DNA of 7,026 nt from DASTQL01 sp035761805 (GCA_035761805.1 DASTQL010000135.1:1-7026), one strand, 5' to 3'. Positions 1 through 5,996 are shown, counted from the first letter of the stretch. The notes: a model not told the origin generated them from the letters alone. Numbers and translations: made by a program.

Positions 1-1
1 G

Positions 2-154
2 CTGGTCTGTGGCATGAACCTGGCGCTCATCGGTGGGGTCCTCGACGAGCTCGGGGTGCAGGGCGTGACTCCGGAGCTGTCGCCGCAGGCCGGGTACTGC
101 TGCGTCAGGATCCGGACCCCACACGCGGCGACCCGGCGGGACTCGGAATCGTGA
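2..154 (+). CDS. C-terminal end of a COG2345/SufR-like winged-helix transcriptional regulator (partial)
   Basis: The window opens inside this gene; only the last 50 codons are present, ending in TGA at 152-154. The visible peptide begins LVCGMNLALIGGVLDELGV and contains GYCCVRI near its end. This pattern (a Cys before MNLAL, a short helix, then a Cys pair in a beta strand) matches my memory of the C-terminal sensor part of COG2345 regulators (ArsR-like winged helix plus a cysteine-rich domain), the family that includes the Fe-S sensor SufR. The DNA-binding half lies outside the window, so neither target nor ligand can be read. The Cys residues fit metal or Fe-S binding, but that is inference. 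The gene converges on the M28 peptidase gene and probably ends at the hairpin at 215-260. Confidence 0.72.
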   Translation: MVCGMNLALIGGVLDELGVQGVTPELSPQAGYCCVRIRTPHAATRRDSES

Positions 155-214
155 GCAGCTGACGCGTGGGAACGTGCTCACTGAACTGAGCGCTGGGGCA
201 GCGACGGGGTGGGG

Positions 215-260
215 ACGTGATCGGCGGGGCGGTCCTTCCGGACCGCCCCGCCGATCACGT
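215..260. terminator. Perfect 21-bp inverted repeat between convergent genes, likely bidirectional terminator
   Basis: Bases 215-235 are exactly complementary to 240-260 around a four-base loop (TTCC on +, GGAA on -). On the - strand transcript the loop is GGAA, a GNRA-type tetraloop closed by C-G, so the hairpin should be very stable. It lies 18 bases beyond the M28 stop codon and about 60 bases beyond the stop of the + strand regulator. There is no T-run on either side, which is common for terminators of high-GC actinobacteria. Confidence 0.82.
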
Positions 261-277
261 TGGCCGTGCGTGGAGGC

Positions 278-1915
278 TCAGGCGACCCCGTGGTGCTCGT
301 GCTCGTCGCCGCCGTCCTGGCTCCCGACGGTGCCTTCCGGACCGGCCGGAGTGGTCGGGAGACGCAGCGCCTGACTGCCGGGCACGCTTCTGCCAGGCAC
401 ACCGTTGACCGACTCTGTCGAGTAGGCCAGTGTCAGGACCGCGAACGCGACAGCGTCGACGTTGGTGTCCAGGGCCTCCATGTTGACGTTGTCGAACGTG
501 TCGCACGCCAGGTGATAGCACTGGTCGTACTGCTCGCCGGCGATCCCGCCCCAGATCGCCTGCTGCTCTGCAGTCTTGAGGACCTCGGCTCCGGTGAACA
601 GACCGCTCGACGGGATGTCGTTGAGGATGAACGCTTGGTAGTCACTGCGTCCGGAGAACTCGGTGTCCTCGTAGGGGATGCCTTGCCAGGTGTAGTAGAT
701 CTCGAACAGGTTCTCCAGGGCCTCCGACCCCTCCGGGATGGGAACACCCGCGGGCGCGGGGAAGCTCGACTCGTCCGCGTCGTACACGAAGTAGACGAAG
801 TTCGGCGAGCCGATCATGTCGAAGTTGAGGTACGCCGCGATCCGATCCCGCTCGGCCTGGCTCAGCTCCGCGACGTACTGGTTGGAGCCGACGAGTCCCT
901 GCTCCTCCGCGGCCCACCAGGCGAAGCGCAGCGTGTTCTCCGGCTTCAGCTTGGACAGCAGCTGGGCGGTCTCGAGCAGCGCCGCGGAGCCCGTCCCGTT
1001 GTCCTGGATACCGGGTCCCTGGATCACCGAGTCGAGGTGGGCGCCGGCCATGACCACGTTGTCGTCGTTCTCGCCGGGGAGCTCTGCGATGACGTTGAAG
1101 TCCTGGCGGGTCTGGATCGGGGGAACCTCGACGAAGGCCGTCGAGCCCGGCTGCGCCAGTGCCACGCCCTGGGCGAAACTGGCCCCGACCACCGGGATGC
1201 CGTGGGTGATGGACGTGCCGTCGGTCAGCGTCGACGCGTTGGCGACGATGAGCCCCTCGCGTTCGGGCGTGTTGCCCTGGTTGAAGATGATCACGGCTTC
1301 GGCGCCGGCTTCCTCGGCGTGCATCGCCTTGTCGCCGAAGTTGCACGTGCCACGCTGGACCAGCACGATGTCCGCCGGTCCGGAAAGGTCTACCCCGGTG
1401 AAGTCGGCGGCCTCGCACCCACTACTGTTCGCGCGGTCGCCCACGAGGTTGATGTCGATCGGCACGACCTGGCCCTGGACCGTGCCGCTGCCGCTCCCGG
1501 TGAAGGCGCCGGTCTCGTACTCTTCGGTGACGGGCGTGAGCTGGCGCAGGGTCGACGGGAGGACGAAGGTGACGTCGACCGGGTCGAGGGTGACCGTCCA
1601 TCCTGCGGCTTGGAGCTGGTCGGCCACGTACGTGACGCTGTTGTCGTAGCCGTCGGTGCCGGCAGCGCGCGTCCCCGGGTAGAAGGGGTCCTCGTTTGCG
1701 TCGGCTATGGCCTGGAGGGCCTCCAGGTGCTCGGCCGTGCCCCCGGCGCTCAGGCACTCGAGCAGCTTCTGGTACGTGTTGTTGTTGCGCTTGTCGCAGC
1801 TGTCGGCGGGTGCGGAGACGGCCACGACCGGCGTGGCGAGACCGGCGACGAGCGCCGTGGCTGCGCCGGCGGCGAGTGTACGTATGCGTACCCGCCTGGC
1901 GGGGAGATGGCTCAT
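278..1915 (-). CDS. Secreted M28 family zinc aminopeptidase with PA domain
   Basis: Encodes 545 residues. The ATG at 1915 is chosen because AGGAGG lies ten bases upstream and the protein then starts with a classic Sec signal: Arg-rich n-region (RRVRIRT), an Ala/Val-rich core and a likely cut near residue 35 (AVSA). Residues about 150-265 form a PA (protease-associated) insert with VLVQRGTCNFGDKA. The M28 peptidase domain follows, with all expected di-zinc ligands and catalytic residues: H293 and D295 (AGAHLDS), bridging D305 (QDNGTGS), E337/E338 (AAEEQG), D366 (NFDMIGS) and H468 (CYHLACDT). Cys pairs (40/54, 167/191, 466/471) suit an exported disulfide-bonded enzyme. It should remove N-terminal amino acids from peptides outside the cell; substrate preference cannot be read. 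The last ~45 residues are a Pro/Gly/Ser-rich tail ending DEHEHHGVA. The frame stays open far upstream of 1915, but that stretch is pseudogene sequence. Confidence 0.96.
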   Translation of the reverse strand: MSHLPARRVRIRTLAAGAATALVAGLATPVVAVSAPADSCDKRNNNTYQKLLECLSAGGTAEHLEALQAIADANEDPFYPGTRAAGTDGYDNSVTYVADQLQAAGWTVTLDPVDVTFVLPSTLRQLTPVTEEYETGAFTGSGSGTVQGQVVPIDINLVGDRANSSGCEAADFTGVDLSGPADIVLVQRGTCNFGDKAMHAEEAGAEAVIIFNQGNTPEREGLIVANASTLTDGTSITHGIPVVGASFAQGVALAQPGSTAFVEVPPIQTRQDFNVIAELPGENDDNVVMAGAHLDSVIQGPGIQDNGTGSAALLETAQLLSKLKPENTLRFAWWAAEEQGLVGSNQYVAELSQAERDRIAAYLNFDMIGSPNFVYFVYDADESSFPAPAGVPIPEGSEALENLFEIYYTWQGIPYEDTEFSGRSDYQAFILNDIPSSGLFTGAEVLKTAEQQAIWGGIAGEQYDQCYHLACDTFDNVNMEALDTNVDAVAFAVLTLAYSTESVNGVPGRSVPGSQALRLPTTPAGPEGTVGSQDGGDEHEHHGVA

Positions 1916-1925
1916 CGAGAGGGAT

Positions 1926-1931
1926 CCTCCT
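1926..1931 (-). promoter_or_regulatory. Shine-Dalgarno of the M28 peptidase gene
   Basis: AGGAGG on the - strand, ten bases before the ATG at 1915. It decides the start, because the open frame runs on for another 275 codons upstream. Confidence 0.85.
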
Positions 1932-2039
1932 GTCGATCGGAACCGCGCGCAACACTGGTAACGCGCCGATGGACACACTGGCCGGACCCTAGACCGCAGG
2001 TCGATGTGACACCAGTCTTGCATTCCTGGCGCCAGCTGT
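1932..2039 (-). promoter_or_regulatory. Leader/promoter region of the M28 gene
   Basis: On the - strand a TAGGGT box at 1991-1986 fits the actinobacterial -10 pattern TAGRRT and would start a transcript near 1979, giving a leader of about 64 bases. No good -35 hexamer is visible 17-19 bases upstream. On the + strand ACACTGG occurs at 1952-1958 and again at 1975-1981, and the inverted half ACCAGT lies at 2011-2016; these could be operator half-sites or chance. The region abuts and may include the worn 3' end of the amidohydrolase pseudogene. Confidence 0.35.
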
Positions 2040-2488
2040 GATACCGGCGTTGGTCCCCCTTTCCCGTCGCTGCGAGAGCGGGTACGCCGAGGGCCGCGAG
2101 CTCCTCGTAGAGGTGCTAGGCCGAGCGGTCGTTGGGGGAGAAGCCCTGCAGGCTCTAGTAGTGGAACTTGGCACCTCGCATGCCCATCTCGGCGACGAGG
2201 CGGCGCAGCGCGCGTGCCGGCCCTGCCCTTGGCGGGATCGACGCGGGAAGGGCAGCAGCACGTGTGCTCTCGGCGTCGACCGTGCAGACGACGGCGGCCA
2301 TCCGACGCTCGCGATGGTGCTCCGCGGTCTGGTCGATCGTCGGGGTCCGCCTTGAAGTGGCCGCCGACGCGTCCATGAACTCGTCGGCACGAGACGTGGA
2401 CGTGGTCGACGACCGCGACGTGGACGTCGATCGCGGTGACTCCGGCGACGTCGATGGCGCTGGTGTACTCGGGCGCTTCCTCCTGCAC
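2040..2488 (-). pseudogene. Decayed amidohydrolase (COG2159/Amidohydro_2-like), N-terminal third only
   Basis: Reading the - strand and changing frame gives an ordered match to the N-terminal part of metal-dependent amidohydrolases: GVTAIDVHVAVVDHVHVS (metal-binding HxH-type strand, though the second His is Ala), then after a frame change DEFMDASAA, after another HFKADP, then TPTIDQTAEHHRERRMAAV, VCTVDAES, VLLPF, VDPAKGRAG, LRRLVAEMGMRGAKFHY, SLQGFSPNDRSA and YEELAALGVPAL. Two TAG stops interrupt the main frame, at 2157-2155 (after KFHY) and 2118-2116 (after NDRSA, where related proteins have a Tyr, so TAC to TAG). About 25 residues seem lost between VDAES and VLLPF. The C-terminal half, with the rest of the active site, is missing or unrecognisable. 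The start is uncertain; a GTG lies at 2488. Family assignment rests on remembered motifs. A functional product is very unlikely. Confidence 0.8.
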
Positions 2489-2776
2489 GACGTCAGGCCG
2501 GGGCTCGGGTCCGACGGTGGTCGCCCAGGCGTCGGTCGCGGGCGAGCCGATCAGGACGAGTCGACCACCTTCCCCCTGTGTCCGGGACGAGAGGCGGAGG
2601 GCGGCGCCGCGTACACGAGCAGATGCTCGCCGCAGTGCACGGATCCGACCAGCGGCACCTGGTGGTGCTGCTCCGGGCCATCGTCGCCGAGCCGCCGGCC
2701 GGACGGGGGTTGGCACACGAAAGAGGGCCGCTGTCTTCACCTACCTGGGGGTGGGCAGGTGCCGGCCCGGGGGTCT
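2489..2776. other. Intergenic or relic stretch without a recognisable gene
   Basis: No convincing gene. On the - strand a 55-codon GTG-started frame (2718-2551) contains HHQVPLVGSVHCGEHLLVY, and another frame nearby reads GRLVLIGSPATDAWATTVG; both look protein-like and might be pieces of one further worn gene, but I do not recognise the family. An imperfect hairpin (CACCT at 2738-2742 with AGGTG at 2757-2761, plus two inner G-C pairs) follows the stop of the secreted-protein pseudogene and could be its terminator. Confidence 0.4.
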
Positions 2777-3543
2777 CTACTTGCCGGATCCCGCCGGCGG
2801 TCCGGCGGTCTCCGGCGGGCCGGCACCGTCCGTGGGACCGGGGGAGTCGGGCGGACGGGCCGTGTCGGGCGGACCCGCCCCCTCCGAGGGGCCCACCGAC
2901 GCGGGCGGGCCCGAGTCCGCACCCTCCTGCTCCGCGGCCCGCTCGGTCGGGTCGGGCGCGGTCGGGAAGGACCCGCAGGCATCCTCGGGGTCGAACGACT
3001 GCTCGAGTGCTGAACCCGGTGCCGCCTCGGCGACGCACATGGTCCACGTCCGCACCTCGTCGACGAAGGCGAGGGCGCGGGCGCGGGCAGCGTGCCACTC
3101 CCGGGGGGCCCACCCCCACCGGGACCCCCGGCCCACTCGGGCGGGCAACCCTCGGCGCTGTGGTAGGTGCTGCCGTCGATGCTGAAGGCGTCGCGGTCGC
3201 CGCCGCGACCCGCCTCGTCGACCTCGAGGGTCAGCACGCGCCCGTCGAGCCCCGCCAGCTCTTCGGCCAGGGTGGACACCTGCCCGTCGCCGTCCAGGTC
3301 CAGGCTCGAGGTCTCTGCCAGGTACCACGCGGGCCCGAAGTCCACGGTGGTGCCGTCCAGGCTGTAGTCACCGTCGGCGGACGAGAACGTGCCGGGTCAG
3401 CGACGACAGGACCGGGCGGTCGACGCAGCCCTCATCGCCGGTCGGCGGTGTCTCCCCGCCGCCGGCGACGGAGACACCATGCCGCCTGCGACGATGACCC
3501 CCGTGGCGGCAACACCGGCCACGACCAGGACTCGACCTGACAC
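2777..3543 (-). pseudogene. Frameshifted gene for a small secreted/lipid-free exported protein with an EF-hand-like loop, family not recognised
   Basis: A GTG at 3543 with AGGAGG five bases upstream begins a short hydrophobic N-terminus (SGRVLVVAGVAATGVIVAGG), a likely signal peptide or anchor. The middle is in the same frame from about 3395 to 3115: TFSSADGDYSLDG, DFGPAWYLAETSSLDL, DLDGDGQVSTLAEE, then DAFSIDGSTYHSAEGCPPEW. Between them a TGA (3399-3397) closes this frame, whereas another frame reads GETPPTGDEGCVDRPVLSSL, so two compensating indels are likely. At the C6 run (3108-3103) one missing base moves the protein into a third frame: PREWHAARARALAFVDEV, TWTMCVAEAA, FDPEDACGSFP, then a long Pro/Gly/Glu/Ser-rich tail ending at TAG 2779-2777. 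Adding one C restores PPREWH. The DLDGDG loop resembles an EF-hand or dockerin calcium loop but its acidic residue 12 is shifted by one. Function unknown. Confidence 0.72.
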
Positions 3544-3555
3544 GGGGACCTCCTG
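3535..3555 (-). promoter_or_regulatory. Shine-Dalgarno and GTG start of the secreted-protein pseudogene
   Basis: The - strand reads AGGAGG, five bases, then GTG at 3543-3541. The site is strong and suggests the gene was once well translated. It defines the boundary from the upstream DUF5667-like remnant, whose likely stop (TAA) is at 3625-3623. Confidence 0.6.
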
Positions 3556-3622
3556 CAGCGTCTGTGCTTCGTCGGACCCGACGACCGGGCTCGTGAACCA
3601 GAGCGAGGCGATCTTCGGGTGG

Positions 3623-4123
3623 TTACGGGGGTCCTCCTCCCGATTCCACCGCGGGCGGAGCGGGTGGTCGGCGTCCATCGGTCCCTCGCTGCGCGGGCGC
3701 AGGGACGCGGCCCGCGGGAACAGGTGGATCGAGCCCGGGGGCGGGCGGGTCGGGGACGACCGCGGACAGGTCGGGCGCGGAGTCGGGAGGTGCCCCTGGC
3801 CCGGAACCGTCCCGGGGAGGCTGCCCAGGCCGGCCGCGGTCAGCTGAACCTGCGCGGCGGCCCGCTTGAGCCCGTACGCGGTGTCACCGGGAAGCGCAGA
3901 CGATGCGGCGGCGGCGGTCCACGCACCGGTGACCCCCCGACACGAGAACGCAACCCGCGACGGCAACCGGGACACGGAGCCGACGGCGCCGGGTGCTGGG
4001 GCCGGTGAAGGCGGCCAGGGTGGCCGTCCGTGCGTGGGTCGCCACCTCGGGATCCGGGTCGACCTGCCAGAGCGCGGCGAGCCGGTCCTCGACTGCCCAG
4101 CCGGGTTCGGGCGGCGCGGTCAT
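3623..4123 (-). pseudogene. Frameshifted DUF5667-like membrane protein, putative anti-sigma partner
   Basis: ATG at 4123-4121 overlaps the sigma stop codon (ATGA), so the two were translationally coupled. The first frame gives MTAPPEPGWAVEDRLAALWQ, an Arg-rich stretch (TRRRRLRV, residues 44-51) and the start of a membrane helix (VAVAGCVLVSG), then runs off frame at a six-base G tract (3938-3933 on this strand) and would stop at 3886-3884 after 79 residues. Removing one G restores the rest of the helix (VTGAWTAAAASSA) and LPGDTAYGLKRAAAQVQLT, the hallmark start of DUF5667, a domain seen outside the membrane in proteins encoded next to actinobacterial ECF sigma factors (RsbN is one, from memory). 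A further frame change near 3820 gives a Pro-rich tail (GSGPGAPPDSAPDLSAVV) ending at TAA 3625-3623. No zinc-finger HxxxCxxC is visible. Anti-sigma function is inferred from position and topology. Confidence 0.7.
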
Positions 4124-4604
4124 GCGACTCCCCCGTCGTCCGGTGCAGGCGCCTGCGCGTCGTCCATGGCCCGGCGCAGGGCGCCGATGGCCCGGTGGTG
4201 GAGGCTCTTCACCGCCGATACAGGCTTGCCGAGGATGCGAGCGGTCTCGTCGTTGCCGAGTCCGGCGGCATAGCGGACCATCACGACATCCCGCTGGTCG
4301 TCGGTCAGCCGGTCGAGCGCTGCCTTGAGCCTTGCCACGTCCAGGCGCAGGATCGCCGCAGAAGCGGGATCGTCCGGTGCCGGTCGGTCGGGCAGATCGG
4401 CGCTCGGCTGAACGCGGCGGGTCCACCCGGAGCGGCGGGGCTCGGCGATGTCGTGCCGGGCGATGGTGAAGAGCCAGGCGACCGGTCCCCCGGCCGCGCC
4501 AGGGCGTAGCGGTAGAGCCGGGTGTGGTAACGGTCGAACAGCCCGGCAAGAGCCGACGCCTCACCTGCGCAGGCCCGACGCACGAGCGCTTCGTCGTCAT
4601 CCAC
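4120..4604 (-). pseudogene. ECF-type RNA polymerase sigma factor with region 2 internally deleted and frameshifted
   Basis: The GTG at 4604 has AGGAGA nine bases upstream and opens DDDEALVRRACAGEASALAG then LFDRYHTRLYRYAL, a typical start of sigma region 2. At about 4500 the homology jumps to another frame: RPGAAGGPVAWLFTIARHDI, a linker, then region 4, ALDRLTDDQRDVVMVRYAAG, NDETARILGKPVSAVKS and LHHRAIGALRRAM, a complete helix-turn-helix for -35 recognition, ending at TGA 4122-4120. Intact relatives have about 33 residues between YAL and VAWLF, including the acidic DAEDxxQExF segment and the -10 recognition helix; only about eight remain. The deletion (about 25 codons, not a multiple of three) removes core-binding and -10 functions and breaks the frame. 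A product of region 4 alone is conceivable but there is no start signal for it. It overlaps the downstream DUF5667-like gene by four bases. Confidence 0.82.
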
Positions 4605-4733
4605 GTCGCTGATCTCCTGAAGCGACGCTAGGCCCCGGAGTTACGGGCTGACCTGAGATTTCGGTGAGAGGACCGCGGCCCGGGGCAGGCTCGACCGGGT
4701 GCTGGCACGATGCCGACGGCACACAATGGCCAC
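4605..4733. promoter_or_regulatory. Divergent promoter region between sigma remnant and molybdoenzyme gene
   Basis: About 130 bases hold the start signals of two divergent genes. On the + strand CACAAT at 4722-4727 ends six bases before the ATG at 4734, the spacing expected of a -10 box for a leaderless transcript; no clear -35 or Shine-Dalgarno is seen there. On the - strand AGGAGA (4618-4613) precedes the sigma GTG. No clear -10/-35 pair for the sigma remnant was found. Confidence 0.4.
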
Positions 4734-5759
4734 ATGACCCGGCTGCGCGCCGGACGCCGCACCAACCTCGCCCTGCTCGCCGTCCTGACGACGGCCTTCG
4801 TCACGGGCCTGGTGGCCATGTCCGGGTCTGGAACCGGGTCGGCCGTGGTCACCGCCCTCCACGGCGCGGCAGGGCTGGCGCTGCTCCTGCTGGTGCCGTG
4901 GAAGTCCGTGGTGGTGCGGCGCCGGCTGCGCCGCGGGCCGGCCCGCGTGGACGCGCTCCTGCTGGCAGTGACGGTGGTCATCAGCCTCGTCGCGGGCCTC
5001 GTCCACTCCGCCGCGGGCCCGGTCGCGGTCGGCGAGGTCTCTGCCCTGGACGTTCATGTCGGCGCGGCGGTGGTGGCCGTAGTCGTTGCCGCCCTCCACG
5101 TCGTCCGTCGGCCGCAGCCCTTCCGGCGGGTCGACCTGTCGAGGCGGACGGCCCTCCGCGCCCTCGCCCTGGTCGGCGGGTCCGCGCTCGCGTACGGCGT
5201 CGTGGAGGGCTCCACCCGAGCCCTCGACCTCCCCGGTGCCTCGCGACGCAGCACGGGGTCGTACGAGGTCGGCTCGGGGGACCCGCGACGGATGCCGATC
5301 ACCCAGTGGTTCCTCGACGACGTCCCACGCATCGACGTCGACTCGTACGTCCTCGCGGTCGTCGCCTCGGGTGAGGTGATGGCGCGGATCCCCTACGCAG
5401 ACCTGGTGAGACAGTCCACTGCATCGGTCGAGGCGGTGCTCGACTGCACCGGCGGCTGGTGGTCGCGCCAGCAGTGGACCGGAGTGCGGCTCGACCGGCT
5501 GCTCCCAGGTCCCGAGGTGCCCGGACGGTCGGTCAAGGTCGTCTCGGCGACCGGCTTCCACCGCCGGCTGCCGCGTACGGCGGCTGCCTCGGCCCTGCTC
5601 GCCACGTCGGTGGGCGACGCGCCGTTGTCGCCCGGGCACGGAGCACCGGTCCGGCTCGTCGTGCCCGGTCGGCGCGGGTTCTGGTGGGTCAAGTGGGTCG
5701 ACCGGGTGGAGGTCTCCGGCGCACCGGGGTGGTGGCAGCCACCGCTGCCGCTGCGCTGA
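4734..5759 (+). CDS. Five-helix membrane molybdopterin-dependent oxidoreductase (sulfite-oxidase-fold domain) with internal twin-arginine motif
   Basis: From ATG 4734 the protein has 341 residues. Four hydrophobic helices come first (about 10-30, 39-58, 73-92, 104-124) with His43, His91, His108 and His122; the first three fall on the outer side in an N-in topology and may bind heme b. A basic cytoplasmic loop (RRPQPFRRVD) leads to SRRTALR (136-142), a twin-arginine-like motif directly before the fifth helix (ALALVGGSALAYG). The outer domain (about 175-335) is an oxidoreductase molybdopterin-binding domain: MPITQWFLDDVPRID, YADLV, then LDCTGGWWSRQQWTGVRL, where C238 is the expected molybdenum ligand, and GFWWVKWVDRVEV. 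Substrate is unknown; it presumably exchanges electrons with the membrane pool. This resembles the five-helix Mo-cofactor proteins proposed for dual Sec/Tat insertion (Streptomyces Sco3746 type, from memory). An ATG at 4710 in frame is an alternative start adding eight residues. Confidence 0.93.
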   Translation: MTRLRAGRRTNLALLAVLTTAFVTGLVAMSGSGTGSAVVTALHGAAGLALLLLVPWKSVVVRRRLRRGPARVDALLLAVTVVISLVAGLVHSAAGPVAVGEVSALDVHVGAAVVAVVVAALHVVRRPQPFRRVDLSRRTALRALALVGGSALAYGVVEGSTRALDLPGASRRSTGSYEVGSGDPRRMPITQWFLDDVPRIDVDSYVLAVVASGEVMARIPYADLVRQSTASVEAVLDCTGGWWSRQQWTGVRLDRLLPGPEVPGRSVKVVSATGFHRRLPRTAAASALLATSVGDAPLSPGHGAPVRLVVPGRRGFWWVKWVDRVEVSGAPGWWQPPLPLR

Positions 5760-5877
5760 CGCCGATCCGCAGGGGGCCAGTGCCACGCGGTCCGCGCCAT
5801 CACCAGGCCGGTGGGGCCACCACCAGGCGCCCACGCCTCGTGATGACCCGACCGGGGTGGTGAACGTGGTCAATCGG
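5760..5877. other. Short intergenic stretch between converging molybdoenzyme gene and tRNA-Thr
   Basis: No gene. It contains CACCAGGC twice (within 5802-5838) and a short GGTGG/CCACC fold with a tiny loop, which may help end either transcript, but no strong terminator is evident. Confidence 0.3.
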
Positions 5878-5951
5878 AGCCGCCTGTCGGAATCGAACCG
5901 ACGACCTACGCATTACGAGTGCGTCGCTCTGGCCAACTGAGCTAAGGCGGC
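5878..5951 (-). tRNA. tRNA-Thr, anticodon CGT
   Basis: The - strand folds into a complete cloverleaf: acceptor GCCGCCT with AGGCGGC, D stem GCTC/GAGC around AGTTGGCCA, anticodon stem ACGCA/TGCGT with loop CTCGTAA, five-base variable loop AGGTC, and T stem GTCGG/CCGAC around TTCGATT. All stems pair perfectly. The anticodon CGT (5917-5915) reads the threonine codon ACG. Discriminator base is T (5878) and CCA is not encoded, as is usual in actinobacteria. Confidence 0.97.
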
Positions 5952-5953
5952 GA

Positions 5954-5984
5954 GCACCGCGATGCGGTGCGGCGTCCGAGTATA
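5954..5984 (-). promoter_or_regulatory. tRNA-Thr promoter -10 box and leader hairpin
   Basis: TATACT at 5984-5979 on the - strand is a near-ideal -10 hexamer in a very GC-rich context; no good -35 is seen upstream. Transcription would start near 5972, and the ~20-base leader is then almost entirely a perfect 7-bp hairpin (GCACCGC / GCGGTGC, 3-base loop, 5970-5954) that ends two bases before the mature tRNA 5' end at 5951. Confidence 0.6.
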
Positions 5985-5996
5985 CGGGCGGCCACT

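Noticed and set aside
260..2041. Very long open frame on the + strand opposite the M28 peptidase
   Set aside because: Its protein is Arg/Val/Gly-rich without motifs and is the antisense shadow of a high-GC gene whose - strand product has a signal peptide and all zinc ligands.
1916..2740. Upstream extension of the M28 reading frame to 2740
   Set aside because: The signal peptide and AGGAGG at 1926-1931 fix the start at 1915; the extension crosses amidohydrolase remnants in a frame that matches only part of the time.
3100..3120. Programmed ribosomal frameshift at the G/C runs
   Set aside because: No typical slippery heptamer with a spaced stimulatory structure, and other damage in the same genes points to decay or sequence error.
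3397..3399. In-frame TGA as a possible selenocysteine codon in the secreted-protein gene
   Set aside because: The residues just before the TGA look out of frame while another frame reads as a plausible protein there, and no selenocysteine-type hairpin is evident downstream; paired indels explain it better.
2168..3540. Long overlapping + strand open frames through 2168-3540
   Set aside because: Low-complexity Arg/Gly/Pro translations lying opposite the recognisable - strand remnants; no start signals or domains.
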